49,361 nt of DNA from Kitasatospora griseola (GCF_014648555.1 NZ_BMRI01000020.1:39004-88364); one strand, 5' to 3'. Numbered from the stretch's first letter, positions 8,198 to 16,159 are shown. Notes: a model not told the origin generated them from the letters alone. A program made the numbers and translations.

Positions 8198-8569
8198 GTG
8201 ACGGTGATGTCGAGCAGGGGAAGCGCCGGTTGGCGAGTCCTGGCAGCGGCCGCGCTGCTTGCCGTGCTGGCGCCGGTGCTCACGGTCTACGCCGTTCGGA
8301 CGCACGACGAACTGGCGTGGCAGCTCTGCCGGCGGCTCGGCACCCGGCCCGCCAGGGTCTGGGCGGCGGCGTTCGGTGCGCCGGTGGCGAGCGTCGCGGC
8401 CGCGGTGGGGGCGGTGCGGCTCGCGGTGAAGGCCGAGCGGCAGCCGGGGCTCACGGTGGCCGCGGTCGTCCTCGCCTCCGTGCTGGCGCCCTTGCTCCTC
8501 GTGGAGGCGTCCACCGCGGTGAAGCTGCTGTTCGTGGACGACAGCGGCGGGGACGCCTGCGGCCCCTGA
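8198..8569 (+). CDS. Small membrane protein, unknown function
   Basis: 123 aa with three predicted transmembrane stretches (about residues 10-30, 50-72 and 83-103) and a short polar C-terminus ending D-D-S-G-G-D-A-C-G-P. Start chosen as GTG at 8198 because GGAAGGGG sits 4-5 bases upstream; an in-frame ATG lies 6 bases later and another, without a ribosome site, at 8138. Not recognised. It is monocistronic and followed by a 257-base stretch (8570-8826) in which I see no gene or clear terminator. Confidence 0.6.
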   Translation: MTVMSSRGSAGWRVLAAAALLAVLAPVLTVYAVRTHDELAWQLCRRLGTRPARVWAAAFGAPVASVAAAVGAVRLAVKAERQPGLTVAAVVLASVLAPLLLVEASTAVKLLFVDDSGGDACGP

Positions 8570-8826
8570 GGCCGTGGAGTGCCGAGCCGCCCGGTGCTTT
8601 CCCCGGTGGTCGGCACCCGGAGGCGTGACCGTCACGGCAGCCACCCGAGCATGCGCCGGTAGATCGGCGACGGCCTGGCCGGCACCCACCCTCACCTCGG
8701 CTGAACCGTCCGGGCCGCGTCGATCGGCGCTGTCGCCGCGAGGATCTCCGGCGCCGCCCGGCGGATGAACCGGGGCGACCGAGGTGTCCGGCAGGGCAGG
8801 CGAACGGCGTCAGTAGGATCTCGCGG

Positions 8827-9978
8827 ATGACCGTCACCGTGCTGCTGATCGATCTCGCCGTGGTCCTCTCGGTGGCCGCCGGCCTGGGGTTCGGGCGGCG
8901 GGTGCTGGGCGGGGCGACGGTGGGGCGAGGCGGGTGGGCGGTGCGGCCCGAGGTGGGGGTGGCGGTGGTGGTGGGGGCCGTGTACGTCAACCAACTGGTG
9001 TGCGCGGCCTATGTGGTGAGGGTGCACGGCGGGGACGCGTCGTTCGTGACGCGGTATCTGCCGCCCGGGTGGTTCGCGCAGCCGGTGGGGGATCCGGTGG
9101 TGCGGACGGTGGCGGGGTGGATGCCCGCGCCATGGGTGTTCGGGCCGAGCGTGCTGCGGGTGCAGGCGTTCCTGGAGCTGCCGTTCGTGCTGTTCGCGTA
9201 CGGGACGGCGCTGCGGCGGCTCAGCCCCGCGCTGTACCGGGCGGCGCTCGGGTCCGGGCCGCTGGTGGGGGCGGCCGCGCTCTCGTACACGATGGTGTTC
9301 GGCGTGGTGGAGTGGGCGCTGCGCAACCCGTGGACCGTCCAGGACCTGCTGATCCGCGCGGCCTCCGCGGCCGTCACCGTCCCGCTGGTGCTCGCCCTCG
9401 CGCGCCGCGACCGCGGGCCGGAACTCCGGCCCGGCCTGGGCGGGTTGCTGCACTTCACCGTCTCGCTGGGGGCGCTTGGCGGACTGGTGATGGTGCTGTA
9501 CGACACCGCGCTGCTCTACAACTCGGCTCATCTGCGCACGCGTTGGCCCGAGCTGGTGCTGTGGCTGACGGTCCTGGCGGCCACCGGGCGCTGGGGCCCG
9601 GCCGGGTGGGCGGCGGTCGGCCCGGCCACGGCGGCGCTCGCCGCGGTGCTGCGCCGAGGCCTGGTGCTGTTCCTGGTGCCGGCCCTGGCGGTGCGGTACG
9701 GGACGGGGTTCGCCCATCTGCAGGTCGCCGTTGCGGGCGGGCTGTTCATCGTCGGCGCCGCCCTGTGGCGGGAGCAGGTCCGGCGGGCGCTGCTGCCGCT
9801 GGCGCTCGGTGCGACGGCTGGTCTGGGCGCCGCGTACCTCGCGCTGCACGCGGTCGCCGACACCTACCCGGAGAGCGGCCTGCTCCGCGCGATGGTCGCC
9901 TTCCTGGCGGTCGCGGCGCTGGTGTGTGCCTTCGTCGACCGGTGGACGGCGACCTCGCGCAGCACGTCTGCTGCCTGA
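8827..9978 (+). CDS. Polytopic membrane protein, unknown function
   Basis: 383 aa, strongly hydrophobic with roughly ten predicted membrane helices starting at residues 4-22. One extracytoplasmic-type loop around residues 70-100 contains Tyr-Leu-Pro-Pro-Gly-Trp-Phe. No charged catalytic motif or transporter signature was recognised. ATG at 8827 with a weak AGGA upstream. Codon use is normal for the window. It may be a streptomycete-specific integral membrane protein; no function is proposed. Confidence 0.65.
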   Translation: MTVTVLLIDLAVVLSVAAGLGFGRRVLGGATVGRGGWAVRPEVGVAVVVGAVYVNQLVCAAYVVRVHGGDASFVTRYLPPGWFAQPVGDPVVRTVAGWMPAPWVFGPSVLRVQAFLELPFVLFAYGTALRRLSPALYRAALGSGPLVGAAALSYTMVFGVVEWALRNPWTVQDLLIRAASAAVTVPLVLALARRDRGPELRPGLGGLLHFTVSLGALGGLVMVLYDTALLYNSAHLRTRWPELVLWLTVLAATGRWGPAGWAAVGPATAALAAVLRRGLVLFLVPALAVRYGTGFAHLQVAVAGGLFIVGAALWREQVRRALLPLALGATAGLGAAYLALHAVADTYPESGLLRAMVAFLAVAALVCAFVDRWTATSRSTSAA

Positions 9979-10020
9979 CGGGCCCTCGGGCGGTGTGGCG
10001 GAGCGGTCACCGGGTTTCGG

Positions 10021-10202
10021 ATCCCGTTCTTCGTGTTCCAGGGCGACGGCGACGTGCTCACCCCGCCAGGCGCTTTTCGGCGACGTTCCCGCACCGGGGA
10101 AGTCCTTCGAACTCGTGCCTGACACACGCCACTTCGCGATCTTCCGGCACCCCGACCGGTTCCTCGACCTTGATGCTCGCCAAGGTCCGCCCGGCGCTGC
10201 GA
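10021..10202 (+). pseudogene. Remnant of an alpha/beta-hydrolase (C-terminal part), frameshifted
   Basis: Reading from 10021, I-P-F-F-V-F-Q-G-D-G-D-V-L-T-P-P matches the strand carrying the catalytic Asp of proline-iminopeptidase-like hydrolases. The match then continues only in another frame (F-G-D-V-P-A-P-G-K-S-F-E-L-V, then T-R-H-F-A-I-F-R-H-P-D-R-F-L containing the catalytic His), and finally in a third frame (M-L-A-K-V-R-P-A-L). No start codon, no nucleophile region, at least two frameshifts: a decayed gene. It lies between a membrane protein gene and the NUDIX gene, which runs the other way. Confidence 0.55.
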
Positions 10203-10213
10203 GCCCCGCCCGG

Positions 10214-10723
10214 TCAGCCGGCGGCCAGGTCGGTGTCCTCGTCGAAGTCGCCCAGGTGGAGCGAGACTCGGCCCGGGCCGGAGCGGAGCAGTGCGGCCAG
10301 GTGCTGGGCCAGCCGGCGAGGTCGGACGGTCTGCCCGGTGGTGGCCAACTCCTCGATGCTCCACCAGTGGTGGCCGTAGCGGGCTTCTTCGGTGTCGATC
10401 CGGACGGCGGCGGCCTCGGCGGCCGTGAGACGGCAGAGGCGGTACTCCTCGGACTGGTCGAAGCGCAGGCCGTCGACGCCGAACCGGGTCCGCCGGGTCC
10501 AGGCGAGCGGACCGAGCCGGTCGGCGGTCAACGTCAGCGTGGTCTCCTCGCGCAACTCCCGGACGGCGGCGGCCAGTGCGTCCTCGCCGTCCTCGATGCC
10601 GCCGCCGACGGTGAACCACCAGCGGGCGCCGTCGCGGCGCGGGTCGCGGCCGCAGAGCAGCAGCAGGCGGTCGCGGTCGTCGAGCAGGAGTACGCGGGAG
10701 GTGTGCCGTCGGTGCAGGGTCAT
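10214..10723 (-). CDS. NUDIX hydrolase
   Basis: 169 aa. The Nudix box spans residues 41-63 (G-x5-E47-x7-R55-E-L-x-E59-E60), with the final Gly replaced by Thr, a common variation. Nudix enzymes hydrolyse nucleoside diphosphates linked to another moiety, using Mg2+ bound by the E-x-x-E-E helix. Start ATG 10723 chosen because the preceding in-frame residues are Pro/Arg-rich and not domain-like. The protein is preceded on the same strand by a GNAT gene, 41 bp away, so the two may be co-transcribed. Substrate unknown. Confidence 0.8.
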   Translation of the reverse strand: MTLHRRHTSRVLLLDDRDRLLLLCGRDPRRDGARWWFTVGGGIEDGEDALAAAVRELREETTLTLTADRLGPLAWTRRTRFGVDGLRFDQSEEYRLCRLTAAEAAAVRIDTEEARYGHHWWSIEELATTGQTVRPRRLAQHLAALLRSGPGRVSLHLGDFDEDTDLAAG

Positions 10724-10764
10724 GGCGGGCAAGGATACGGAACGGCCGTGCGGGGAGGTCGGGT

Positions 10765-11301
10765 TCAGGCCGGGAGGCGGACGCCGAACCACTGCTCGGC
10801 CCCGAACTCCTCGAAGCGCTCGACCTCGGTGAAGCCCAGTCGCGTCGCGAGGCGGTGCGAAGCGGTGTTGGCGGACTGGGTGCAGAGCACCACCGGCTCG
10901 CCCGGCAGCGCGGCGGCCGACCAGTCGAGGGCGGCCGTGCAGGCCTCGGTGGCGTACCCCCGGCCCCAGGCGTGCGGCAGCAGCAGGTAGCTGAGCTCGG
11001 GCTCCAGACCCTTCGGGCGGACGTGACCGGGACGGTTCGGGTCGCGTCGGTCGAGGGTGACGCTGCCGATCATCGCGCCGTCCAGGTCGACCACGAAGAA
11101 GCCCGGCCGCCGACTCGGCGTCTCGGGCACCACCTGCTCGAACTCCTCGCGCGAACGCGGCCCACCGAGGTAGGCGCAGACCTCGGGCGAGGTGAACAGC
11201 TCGATGACCGCCGACCGATCGCGCGCCTCGGGCTCGCGGAGGACGAGCCGCTCGGTGCGGATCGGGGCGGGCGGCCAGGCGACGGTTCCGAGATCGGTCA
11301 T
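10765..11301 (-). CDS. GNAT N-acetyltransferase, tandem copy 2
   Basis: 178 aa, RimJ/RimL-type GNAT fold: starts R-T-E-R-L-V-L-R-E-P, with the acetyl-CoA pyrophosphate loop H-A-W-G-R-G-Y-A-T-E-A and the C-terminal L-G-F-T-E-V-E-R-F-E-E-F-G. It is nearly identical in its C-terminal half to the upstream neighbour at 11377-11913 and has the same length, so the two arose by tandem duplication. Acceptor substrate unknown; family members acetylate protein N-termini, antibiotics or small amines. Confidence 0.8.
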   Translation of the reverse strand: MTDLGTVAWPPAPIRTERLVLREPEARDRSAVIELFTSPEVCAYLGGPRSREEFEQVVPETPSRRPGFFVVDLDGAMIGSVTLDRRDPNRPGHVRPKGLEPELSYLLLPHAWGRGYATEACTAALDWSAAALPGEPVVLCTQSANTASHRLATRLGFTEVERFEEFGAEQWFGVRLPA

Positions 11302-11376
11302 GCCTTGGAACCTACCGCACGGCGGACGGGCCTCACGGCCCGTCAGGAGAGCGCAGGCCTGGCCGACCGGGCGGGT

Positions 11377-11913
11377 TCAGGCCGGGAGGCGGGCGCCGAA
11401 CCACTGCTCGGCCCCGAACTCCTCGAAGCGCTCGACTTCGGTGAAGCCCAGTTTGGCGGCGAGGCGCAGGGCGGCGCCGTTGGCGAGTTGGGTGCACAGC
11501 ACCACGGGCTCGCCGGGGAGTGCGGTGTCGAACCAGCCGAGGGCGGCCGTGCAGGCCTCGGTGGCGTACCCCCGGCCCCAGGCGTGGGGGAGGAACAGGT
11601 AGCCCAGTTCGCGTTCGCCGCCCTCCGGGCGGACATGGCCGGGGCGGTCATCGGCACGCGGATCGAGGGTGACCAGGCCGATCATCGTCCCGTCGAGCTC
11701 GGCCACGAACACGCCGGGCCGCTGCCCGGGCACCTCCGGCACCGCGCGCTCCAGGTCCTCCCGCGGCCGGGCGCCCCCGATGTGGGCGCCGACCTCCGGC
11801 GAGGCGAACAGGTCGACGAACGCGTCCCGGTCGCGGGCCTCGGACGGGCGCAGCACCAGCCGCGCGGTCGTGATCGGAGCGGGCGGCCAGGCGATGGATC
11901 CATGATCACTCAT
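11377..11913 (-). CDS. GNAT N-acetyltransferase, tandem copy 1
   Basis: 178 aa, same fold and motifs as the gene 75 bp downstream (H-A-W-G-R-G-Y-A-T-E-A-C-T-A-A-L, then A-L-P-G-E-P-V-V-L-C-T-Q). ATG 11913 (M-S-D-H-G-S) is preferred over an ATG 9 bases further out because it aligns with the paralogue's start. DNA identity extends past the stop codon (the bases around TTCAGGCCGGGAGGCG are shared by both), which shows the duplication includes 3' flanking DNA. Differences concentrate between residues 15 and 85, where acceptor specificity usually resides. Confidence 0.8.
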   Translation of the reverse strand: MSDHGSIAWPPAPITTARLVLRPSEARDRDAFVDLFASPEVGAHIGGARPREDLERAVPEVPGQRPGVFVAELDGTMIGLVTLDPRADDRPGHVRPEGGERELGYLFLPHAWGRGYATEACTAALGWFDTALPGEPVVLCTQLANGAALRLAAKLGFTEVERFEEFGAEQWFGARLPA

Positions 11914-12019
11914 GCCGGGCAACCTACCCGAGCCCTTCGACCCGCGGACCGGAACGGCCCGGACCAGGGGCGGCGGAAGTCCCGGGCGGGGCCGACCGGC
12001 GTCGTGTCAGGATCGCCGG

Positions 12020-12433
12020 ATGCCCGCCCGCAATCGCCTGCTGCCGCGCGGCCTCTCCTGGCCGCTCACCCCGACCGGCATCCGCTCCGCGCTGGCGGAG
12101 GAGAACGGGACGTCCGTCCCCCTCGACTTCGGGCGAACGGCCCGCGAGGACGGGGTGCTGCTGACGGTCGAGTGGGTGCCGCAGATCCGCGGAAACTACG
12201 GAGGCGGCATCCATCCGACCTGGTGGGAGACATGCCGGATCCGGGTCGCGCCCCTACCGTCGGCCCGGCGGGCCGCCGCCAGACAGGCCCTGCGCACTGA
12301 GGCACTGCCCGCACTGGCGGCTTGGATCGCCGCCGCCCGCACGGCACCGGAGGGGTGGCGGTCGGCGAGGCACCGTCGGTCCTGGCGGGTCGCGGGTGAC
12401 GGATTGGTGATGTGGCTGGACGACGGGCGGTGA
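12020..12433 (+). CDS. Hypothetical protein, 137 aa
   Basis: Soluble, Arg/Trp-rich protein with W-V-P-Q-I-R-G-N-Y-G-G-G in the middle and a helical Ala-rich C-terminal half. Not recognised. ATG 12020 has a weak CAGGAT upstream. The last ~40 codons (A-P-E-G-W-R ... S-W-R-V-A-G-D-G) and the DNA after the stop are repeated in degenerate form three more times downstream (12534-13060), so the 3' end of this gene is the first unit of a tandem repeat. Convergent with the TetR gene. Confidence 0.6.
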   Translation: MPARNRLLPRGLSWPLTPTGIRSALAEENGTSVPLDFGRTAREDGVLLTVEWVPQIRGNYGGGIHPTWWETCRIRVAPLPSARRAAARQALRTEALPALAAWIAAARTAPEGWRSARHRRSWRVAGDGLVMWLDDGR

Positions 12434-13060
12434 GGCGGTGGGTCGTCAACCGGTGTGGGTGAACTGCTTGTTGAGGTGGCGAGTCGGCCCTCGGGTGTAG
12501 GAGTCGCGCCGGGGCGGGGCTCTGGCTGCGCTCGTGGCCCGGTTCGCGGCCGCCTGCATGGTGCCGGAGGGGTGGCGGGCAGCGACGTACCGCCGGTCCT
12601 GGCGGGTCGCGGACGCCAGACGTTGAGGCGATGGGTTGTCAACCGATGCGGGTGAACTGCTTGTTGAGGTGGCGGTTCGGCCCTGGCGGTGCGTTGGACC
12701 CCTGCCGGGTCGGGGTGCCGGTTGCGCTCGTGGCCCGGTCCGCGGCCGCCCGCGCGGTGCCGGAGGGGTGGCGGTTGGCGAGGCAACGCCGGTTCTGGCG
12801 GGTCGCGGGCGACGGAGCGGTGACGTGGCTAGTCGACTGAAGGTGTCGTCGACCGGTGAGTGTGAACAGCTCGTCGAGGTGTTGCCTGCGTTTGCGCTCG
12901 GGACTGCCGCCGCCCGTGCTTGCGCAGGAGAGGCGGCAGTTGGCGCGCCTCAGCTGGTCCTCGCAGTGTGCGGACGACGGCGCGGTCACGCGGTTGGTCG
13001 ACCGACGACCAAGTGGCGGAGCGTCAATCGCCGAACGTGAACAGCTCGTCGAGGTGGTGG
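12345..13060. repeat. Four-copy degenerate tandem repeat across a convergent gene boundary
   Basis: Each unit contains CCGGAGGGGTGGCGG, then CCGGTYCTGGCGGGTCGCGG, then about 50-70 bases later GTGAACTGCTTGTTGAGGTGG (or GTGAACAGCTCGTCGAGGTG). The GTGAAC element begins at 12459, 12652, 12862 and 13037, giving spacings of 193, 210 and 175 bases. The first copy is the 3' end of the gene at 12020; the last GTGAAC element is the 3' end of the TetR coding sequence on the other strand (H-L-D-E-L-F-T). Copies 2 and 3 have lost open reading through stops and indels. The 590-base interval 12434-13023 holds this and no separate gene. Confidence 0.75.
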
Positions 13061-13632
13061 GTGAGGATCGCCAGGGCCGTCTCGCCGTCGCGTTGGCCGC
13101 CGAGGACGCTCTGGCCGAGGCCGTTGACCATGGCGGCGAGGCCGGCGGCGGTGATCTCCGGGTTGCGGGCGGGGGAGAGGGTGCCGTCCTGCTGGGCGGT
13201 GCGCAGCTGCTTGGCGAGGAAGGACTCCAGGACCTCGGCCTGGCCGGTGCCGTGCTTCTCCAGGGCCGCGGGATCGTTCAGCACCAGGGCGTAGTACGCG
13301 GTGTAGGTGCGGGCGATGCGTCGGCTCTCCGCATCGGTGGGCAGGATGCAGGCCAGCACGGCGGTGACCAGGGCGCGTGGAGTGGGCGGGCTGCCGGCGG
13401 CGGTGATCCAGCGGGCCATCCGGTCCTGCAGCTGGGCGCCGAGGCGGGCCAGTGCGTCCAGCAGCAGGCCCTCCTTGGTCTCGAAGTAGTACTGGACCAG
13501 GCGCAGTGAGACGCCGGCCTCGGCGGCGACCGCCCGCATGCTGGCGGACTGCAGCCCCTGGGTGTCGGCGATCCGCAGCAGCGCCTCGGCGATCTGCCGT
13601 CGGCGCTCCTCGTGCTCGACCTTCGTGTTCAT
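13024..13632 (-). CDS. TetR-family transcriptional repressor
   Basis: 202 aa. N-terminal helix-turn-helix (about residues 10-55): S-M-R-A-V-A-A-E-A-G-V-S then Y-Y-F-E-T-K-E-G-L-L, the canonical TetR recognition region. The C-terminal ligand domain is variable. ATG 13632 has an excellent GGGAGG site. Divergent from the alpha/beta-hydrolase at 13682, with two palindromes between them (13646-13682), so it very likely represses itself and that hydrolase. Its 3' end lies in the repeat array described at 12345-13060. Confidence 0.85.
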   Translation of the reverse strand: MNTKVEHEERRRQIAEALLRIADTQGLQSASMRAVAAEAGVSLRLVQYYFETKEGLLLDALARLGAQLQDRMARWITAAGSPPTPRALVTAVLACILPTDAESRRIARTYTAYYALVLNDPAALEKHGTGQAEVLESFLAKQLRTAQQDGTLSPARNPEITAAGLAAMVNGLGQSVLGGQRDGETALAILTHHLDELFTFGD

Positions 13633-13645
13633 GATCCGGCCTCCC

Positions 13646-13661
13646 TGGTACACCCGTATCA
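13646..13661. promoter_or_regulatory. TetR operator candidate 1
   Basis: Read on the minus strand TGATACGGGTGTACCA: the same 7-2-7 architecture as the neighbouring perfect palindrome with one mismatch in each arm. Its start is 21 bases (two helical turns) from that palindrome, a spacing that puts two TetR dimers on the same DNA face. Lies immediately before the TetR ribosome site. Confidence 0.55.
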
Positions 13662-13666
13662 TGCCG

Positions 13667-13682
13667 TGATACACATGTATCA
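13667..13682. promoter_or_regulatory. TetR operator candidate 2, perfect palindrome
   Basis: Read on the minus strand TGATACATGTGTATCA: 7-base perfect arms TGATACA and TGTATCA around TG. It touches the start codon of the hydrolase gene (ATG 13682), so binding would block transcription or initiation of that gene directly. Confidence 0.65.
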
Positions 13683-14545
13683 TGCGAATGAGCGAGTTCA
13701 GGAACGCCCAGGCCGCCGACCGTTTCCGTGCCGCCTACGACCACGCCCTGGCCACCCTCTGGCCCGGCCCGCGCACCGCGCAGGACGTGCCCAGCGCTTT
13801 CGGCACCACCCGCGTCCAGCGCACCGGTACCCCGCAGGGTCGGCCGATCGTGCTGCTCCCGGCGTCCGGCGGCAACGCCCTGATGTGGCACCACCAACTG
13901 GGCCAACTCGCCCAGCACCACGAGGTGTTCGCCCTGGACCCGATCGGTGAGCCCGGTGCCAGCGTGCAGACCGCGCCGATCGCCGACGGTGCGGACGCCG
14001 CCGCCTGGCTGGAGGACGTCCTCGCCGCGCTCGACCTCGCCGACGTGCACCTGGTCGGCTGCTCGTACGGCGGCTGGGTCGCACTCCAGCACCGGCTGCA
14101 CCACCCCGGCCGGGTCGGCGTCATGACGCTGCTCGACCCGGCCGGGTTCAACGGCTTCGGCTTCCGCTTCTACGCCTGGCTGATCGCCGGCGGCCTCGCC
14201 GCGTCCGCACCCCGCGCGCTGCGCCCCCGGCTGGCCCGGGCGGTCGGCAACAGTGCCGTGCTGGAGGACGAGTTGATGAAACTGACCCGCGCCGCGATGG
14301 GCTTCCGGCGGGCCCTGCCCGTCCCGCCGGTGCTCACCGACGAGGAACTGCGCCGGATCGACCTGCCCGCCCGGTTCCTGCTCGGCGCCCGCAGCGCCCT
14401 GCACGACTCCGCCGCGGTCGCCGCCCGGATCTCCGGCCTCCTGCCCACCGCCCGGGTGGAGGTCGTCCCCGGCGCCGGGCACTCACTGCCGATGGACGCC
14501 CCCGATCTGGTCACCGAGCGGATCCTGGCTCAGCTCACGAGCTGA
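13682..14545 (+). CDS. Alpha/beta-hydrolase
   Basis: 287 aa. Nucleophile elbow G-C-S-Y-G-G with Ser128, oxyanion region L-L-P-A-S-G-G-N-A at 58-66, and catalytic His in G-A-G-H-S-L-P near residue 269; the Asp is probably in the preceding R-F-L-L-G strand region. An alternative start is ATG 13688. There is no room for a normal ribosome site before 13682, so the mRNA may be leaderless. Divergent from and presumably controlled by the TetR at 13024-13632. Substrate (ester, lactone or amide) unknown; such TetR-hydrolase pairs often deal with an incoming xenobiotic or signalling lactone. Confidence 0.8.
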   Translation: MRMSEFRNAQAADRFRAAYDHALATLWPGPRTAQDVPSAFGTTRVQRTGTPQGRPIVLLPASGGNALMWHHQLGQLAQHHEVFALDPIGEPGASVQTAPIADGADAAAWLEDVLAALDLADVHLVGCSYGGWVALQHRLHHPGRVGVMTLLDPAGFNGFGFRFYAWLIAGGLAASAPRALRPRLARAVGNSAVLEDELMKLTRAAMGFRRALPVPPVLTDEELRRIDLPARFLLGARSALHDSAAVAARISGLLPTARVEVVPGAGHSLPMDAPDLVTERILAQLTS

Positions 14546-14643
14546 CGAGCTATCACCCAGCAGACAGCGTCGCCCAGTTGGGCCGTCCGAATCTGGTGGA
14601 CGACGAAGGAGCACCTCCGGGTGGTGCCCCGGCCGGGTTGGCG

Positions 14644-15402
14644 TCAGCATGCGACCCAGCTGAGCGCGGCCGTGTCGCCGTGCAGGATCCGGCGGTGCAG
14701 CTCGCGCAGTTCGGGGCCGGGCTCGACGCCGATGGCCTCGGCCAGGTGGCGCCAGACGCGATGGTAGACGGCGAGGGCCTCGGAGGGGCGGCCGGACCGG
14801 GAGAGGGCGGTCATCAGCAGCGCCCAGAAGCGCTCCCGTTCGGGGTGGCGGGCCGTCAGCTTTCGGAGCTCGGCGACCGCGGTGCCGGTGCGCCCCAGGA
14901 GGAGCAGTGCCTCGACGCGCAATTCGCGGACGTCGAGCCGGAGTTCGCAGAGCCGGATGGCCTCCTCGTGGTGCAGGACGGCGCAGGCGATGTCGGCGAG
15001 GGCCGGGCCCCGCCACAGTGCCAGCGCCTGGTCGAGGGCGGCCAGGCCGGCCGTCGGGCTGCCTTCGCGGACCTCGCCCGCGCCGTGCTCGTAGAGGCGG
15101 ACGAAGCGGTGGGCGTCGAGCTCGGCGTCGGTGATCAGCAGCCGGTAGCCGCCGGGGCCGGTCTCCAGGCGCGGGCCGAGCGGCCCGAGGGCGCGGCGCA
15201 GGCGCATCACGTAGCTGCGCAGGGTGGTGGCGGCGCCGGCCGGCGGTCGGCCGTCCCAGACGAGTTCGGCCAGTGAGTCGCTCGGGACGAAGCCCGGCCG
15301 CAGCAACAGGGCGGCCAGCAGGACCCGTTGGCGGGCGGCCGGGAGCGGACGCGACCCCGAGTGATCGGATATCACCAGCGGGCCGAGTATCCCGAAGTGC
15401 AT
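14644..15402 (-). CDS. SARP-type regulator (OmpR-like DNA-binding plus BTAD)
   Basis: 252 aa, about the size of ActII-ORF4/RedD-type SARPs. N-terminal winged helix (residues 1-95: M-H-F-G-I-L-G-P-L, then L-R-S-Y-V-M-R-L-R-R-A-L-G) followed by the bacterial transcriptional activation domain (about 100-245: D-A-H-R-F, L-W-R-G-P-A-L-A-D, then H-P-E-R-E-R). ATG 15402 with GAGGAGAA upstream. SARPs activate secondary-metabolite genes by binding direct repeats near -35. It is not adjacent to the cluster at 1-7318 but could act on it; the divergent neighbour is a secreted inhibitor gene. Confidence 0.85.
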   Translation of the reverse strand: MHFGILGPLVISDHSGSRPLPAARQRVLLAALLLRPGFVPSDSLAELVWDGRPPAGAATTLRSYVMRLRRALGPLGPRLETGPGGYRLLITDAELDAHRFVRLYEHGAGEVREGSPTAGLAALDQALALWRGPALADIACAVLHHEEAIRLCELRLDVRELRVEALLLLGRTGTAVAELRKLTARHPERERFWALLMTALSRSGRPSEALAVYHRVWRHLAEAIGVEPGPELRELHRRILHGDTAALSWVAC

Positions 15403-15703
15403 CTGTTCTCCTCGTGCGTGGGTGGACCCGGGAGCGGCGGCCCGGGACGGGGAGCTGTCGATCGCCCCTGCCTACCCATGGTCCGGCGGAGCGAGGCGCA
15501 CCGATGCCGCCGGTCAATCAATTCCGGTCAACCGGACAGCAGGACCCGCAGGTGGGAGCCGGTTCCCGGACGCCACACGGGAGCAACGGACGTGCCACGG
15601 GCCTGACGAAGGATGGGATTCGCGGGGCCGCCGAGCACTCGGGGGACCCGCCACCACTCCGGTGTCGGATGTTCCGGCACCGCTGTTGAGGAAGGACCAC
15701 GAG
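15403..15703. promoter_or_regulatory. Divergent SARP / I36-inhibitor intergenic region
   Basis: About 300 bases without a gene. It contains the direct repeat CCGGTCAA at 15510-15517 and 15524-15531 (14-base period), not the 11- or 22-base period usual for SARP boxes, so its role is uncertain. The GAGGAAGGA ribosome site of the inhibitor gene lies at its right end. Confidence 0.35.
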
Positions 15704-16123
15704 ATGCGTCTTCGCAAGCTCATCGCCGCCGCGGGCATCGCCACCACGGTCGCCGGCTTCGGCCTGGCGTCCGCCGGCGACGCCTCGGCCTTCAGCGCCG
15801 ACTGCCAGGGCAACTCGCACGCCGTCTGCCTGTACTACAACTCCTCTTCGTACGGCTACGGCGCCTACTTCAAGCAGACCGGCAACATCTCCGACTACTC
15901 GGGCTACACCTTCTCGTCCGGCCTGAACGGCAGCGCCGGCGCGGGTGCCGCGGTGAAGAACGGCGCCGCGGCCATCGACAGCTGGTACGGCGGCAACTTC
16001 GTCGTGTACTACAACAGCGGCTACAACTGCTCCTACGCCTGCCAGACCATCTCGGGCTACGCCCCCGTGACGGACCTGAACGGCTCGCTGAAGAACAACA
16101 ACGCCTCGGGTTCCTTCAACTAG
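15704..16123 (+). CDS. Secreted peptidase inhibitor family I36-like protein
   Basis: 139 aa. Sec signal peptide: M-R-L-R-K then a hydrophobic core and likely cleavage after A-S-A near residue 29. The mature part is about 110 residues, rich in Tyr, Asn, Ser and Gly with four Cys (two likely disulphides) and the pattern C-L-Y-Y-N-S typical of the Streptomyces metalloproteinase-inhibitor (SMPI-like, gamma-crystallin-fold) family. Extracellular. Start has a strong GAGGAAGGA site. Followed by an imperfect hairpin. Target protease unknown. Confidence 0.75.
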   Translation: MRLRKLIAAAGIATTVAGFGLASAGDASAFSADCQGNSHAVCLYYNSSSYGYGAYFKQTGNISDYSGYTFSSGLNGSAGAGAAVKNGAAAIDSWYGGNFVVYYNSGYNCSYACQTISGYAPVTDLNGSLKNNNASGSFN

Positions 16124-16159
16124 GTCGACGCTCACCGTCGGCTGAGTTCCCATCAGTAG

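Noticed and set aside
12455..13040. Several small plus-strand frames (60-130 codons) with ATG starts
   Set aside because: They are the decayed repeat copies; reading frames shift between units and lack ribosome sites.
12345..13060. CRISPR array
   Set aside because: Spacings of 175-210 bases, degenerate copies containing coding sequence, and no cas genes.
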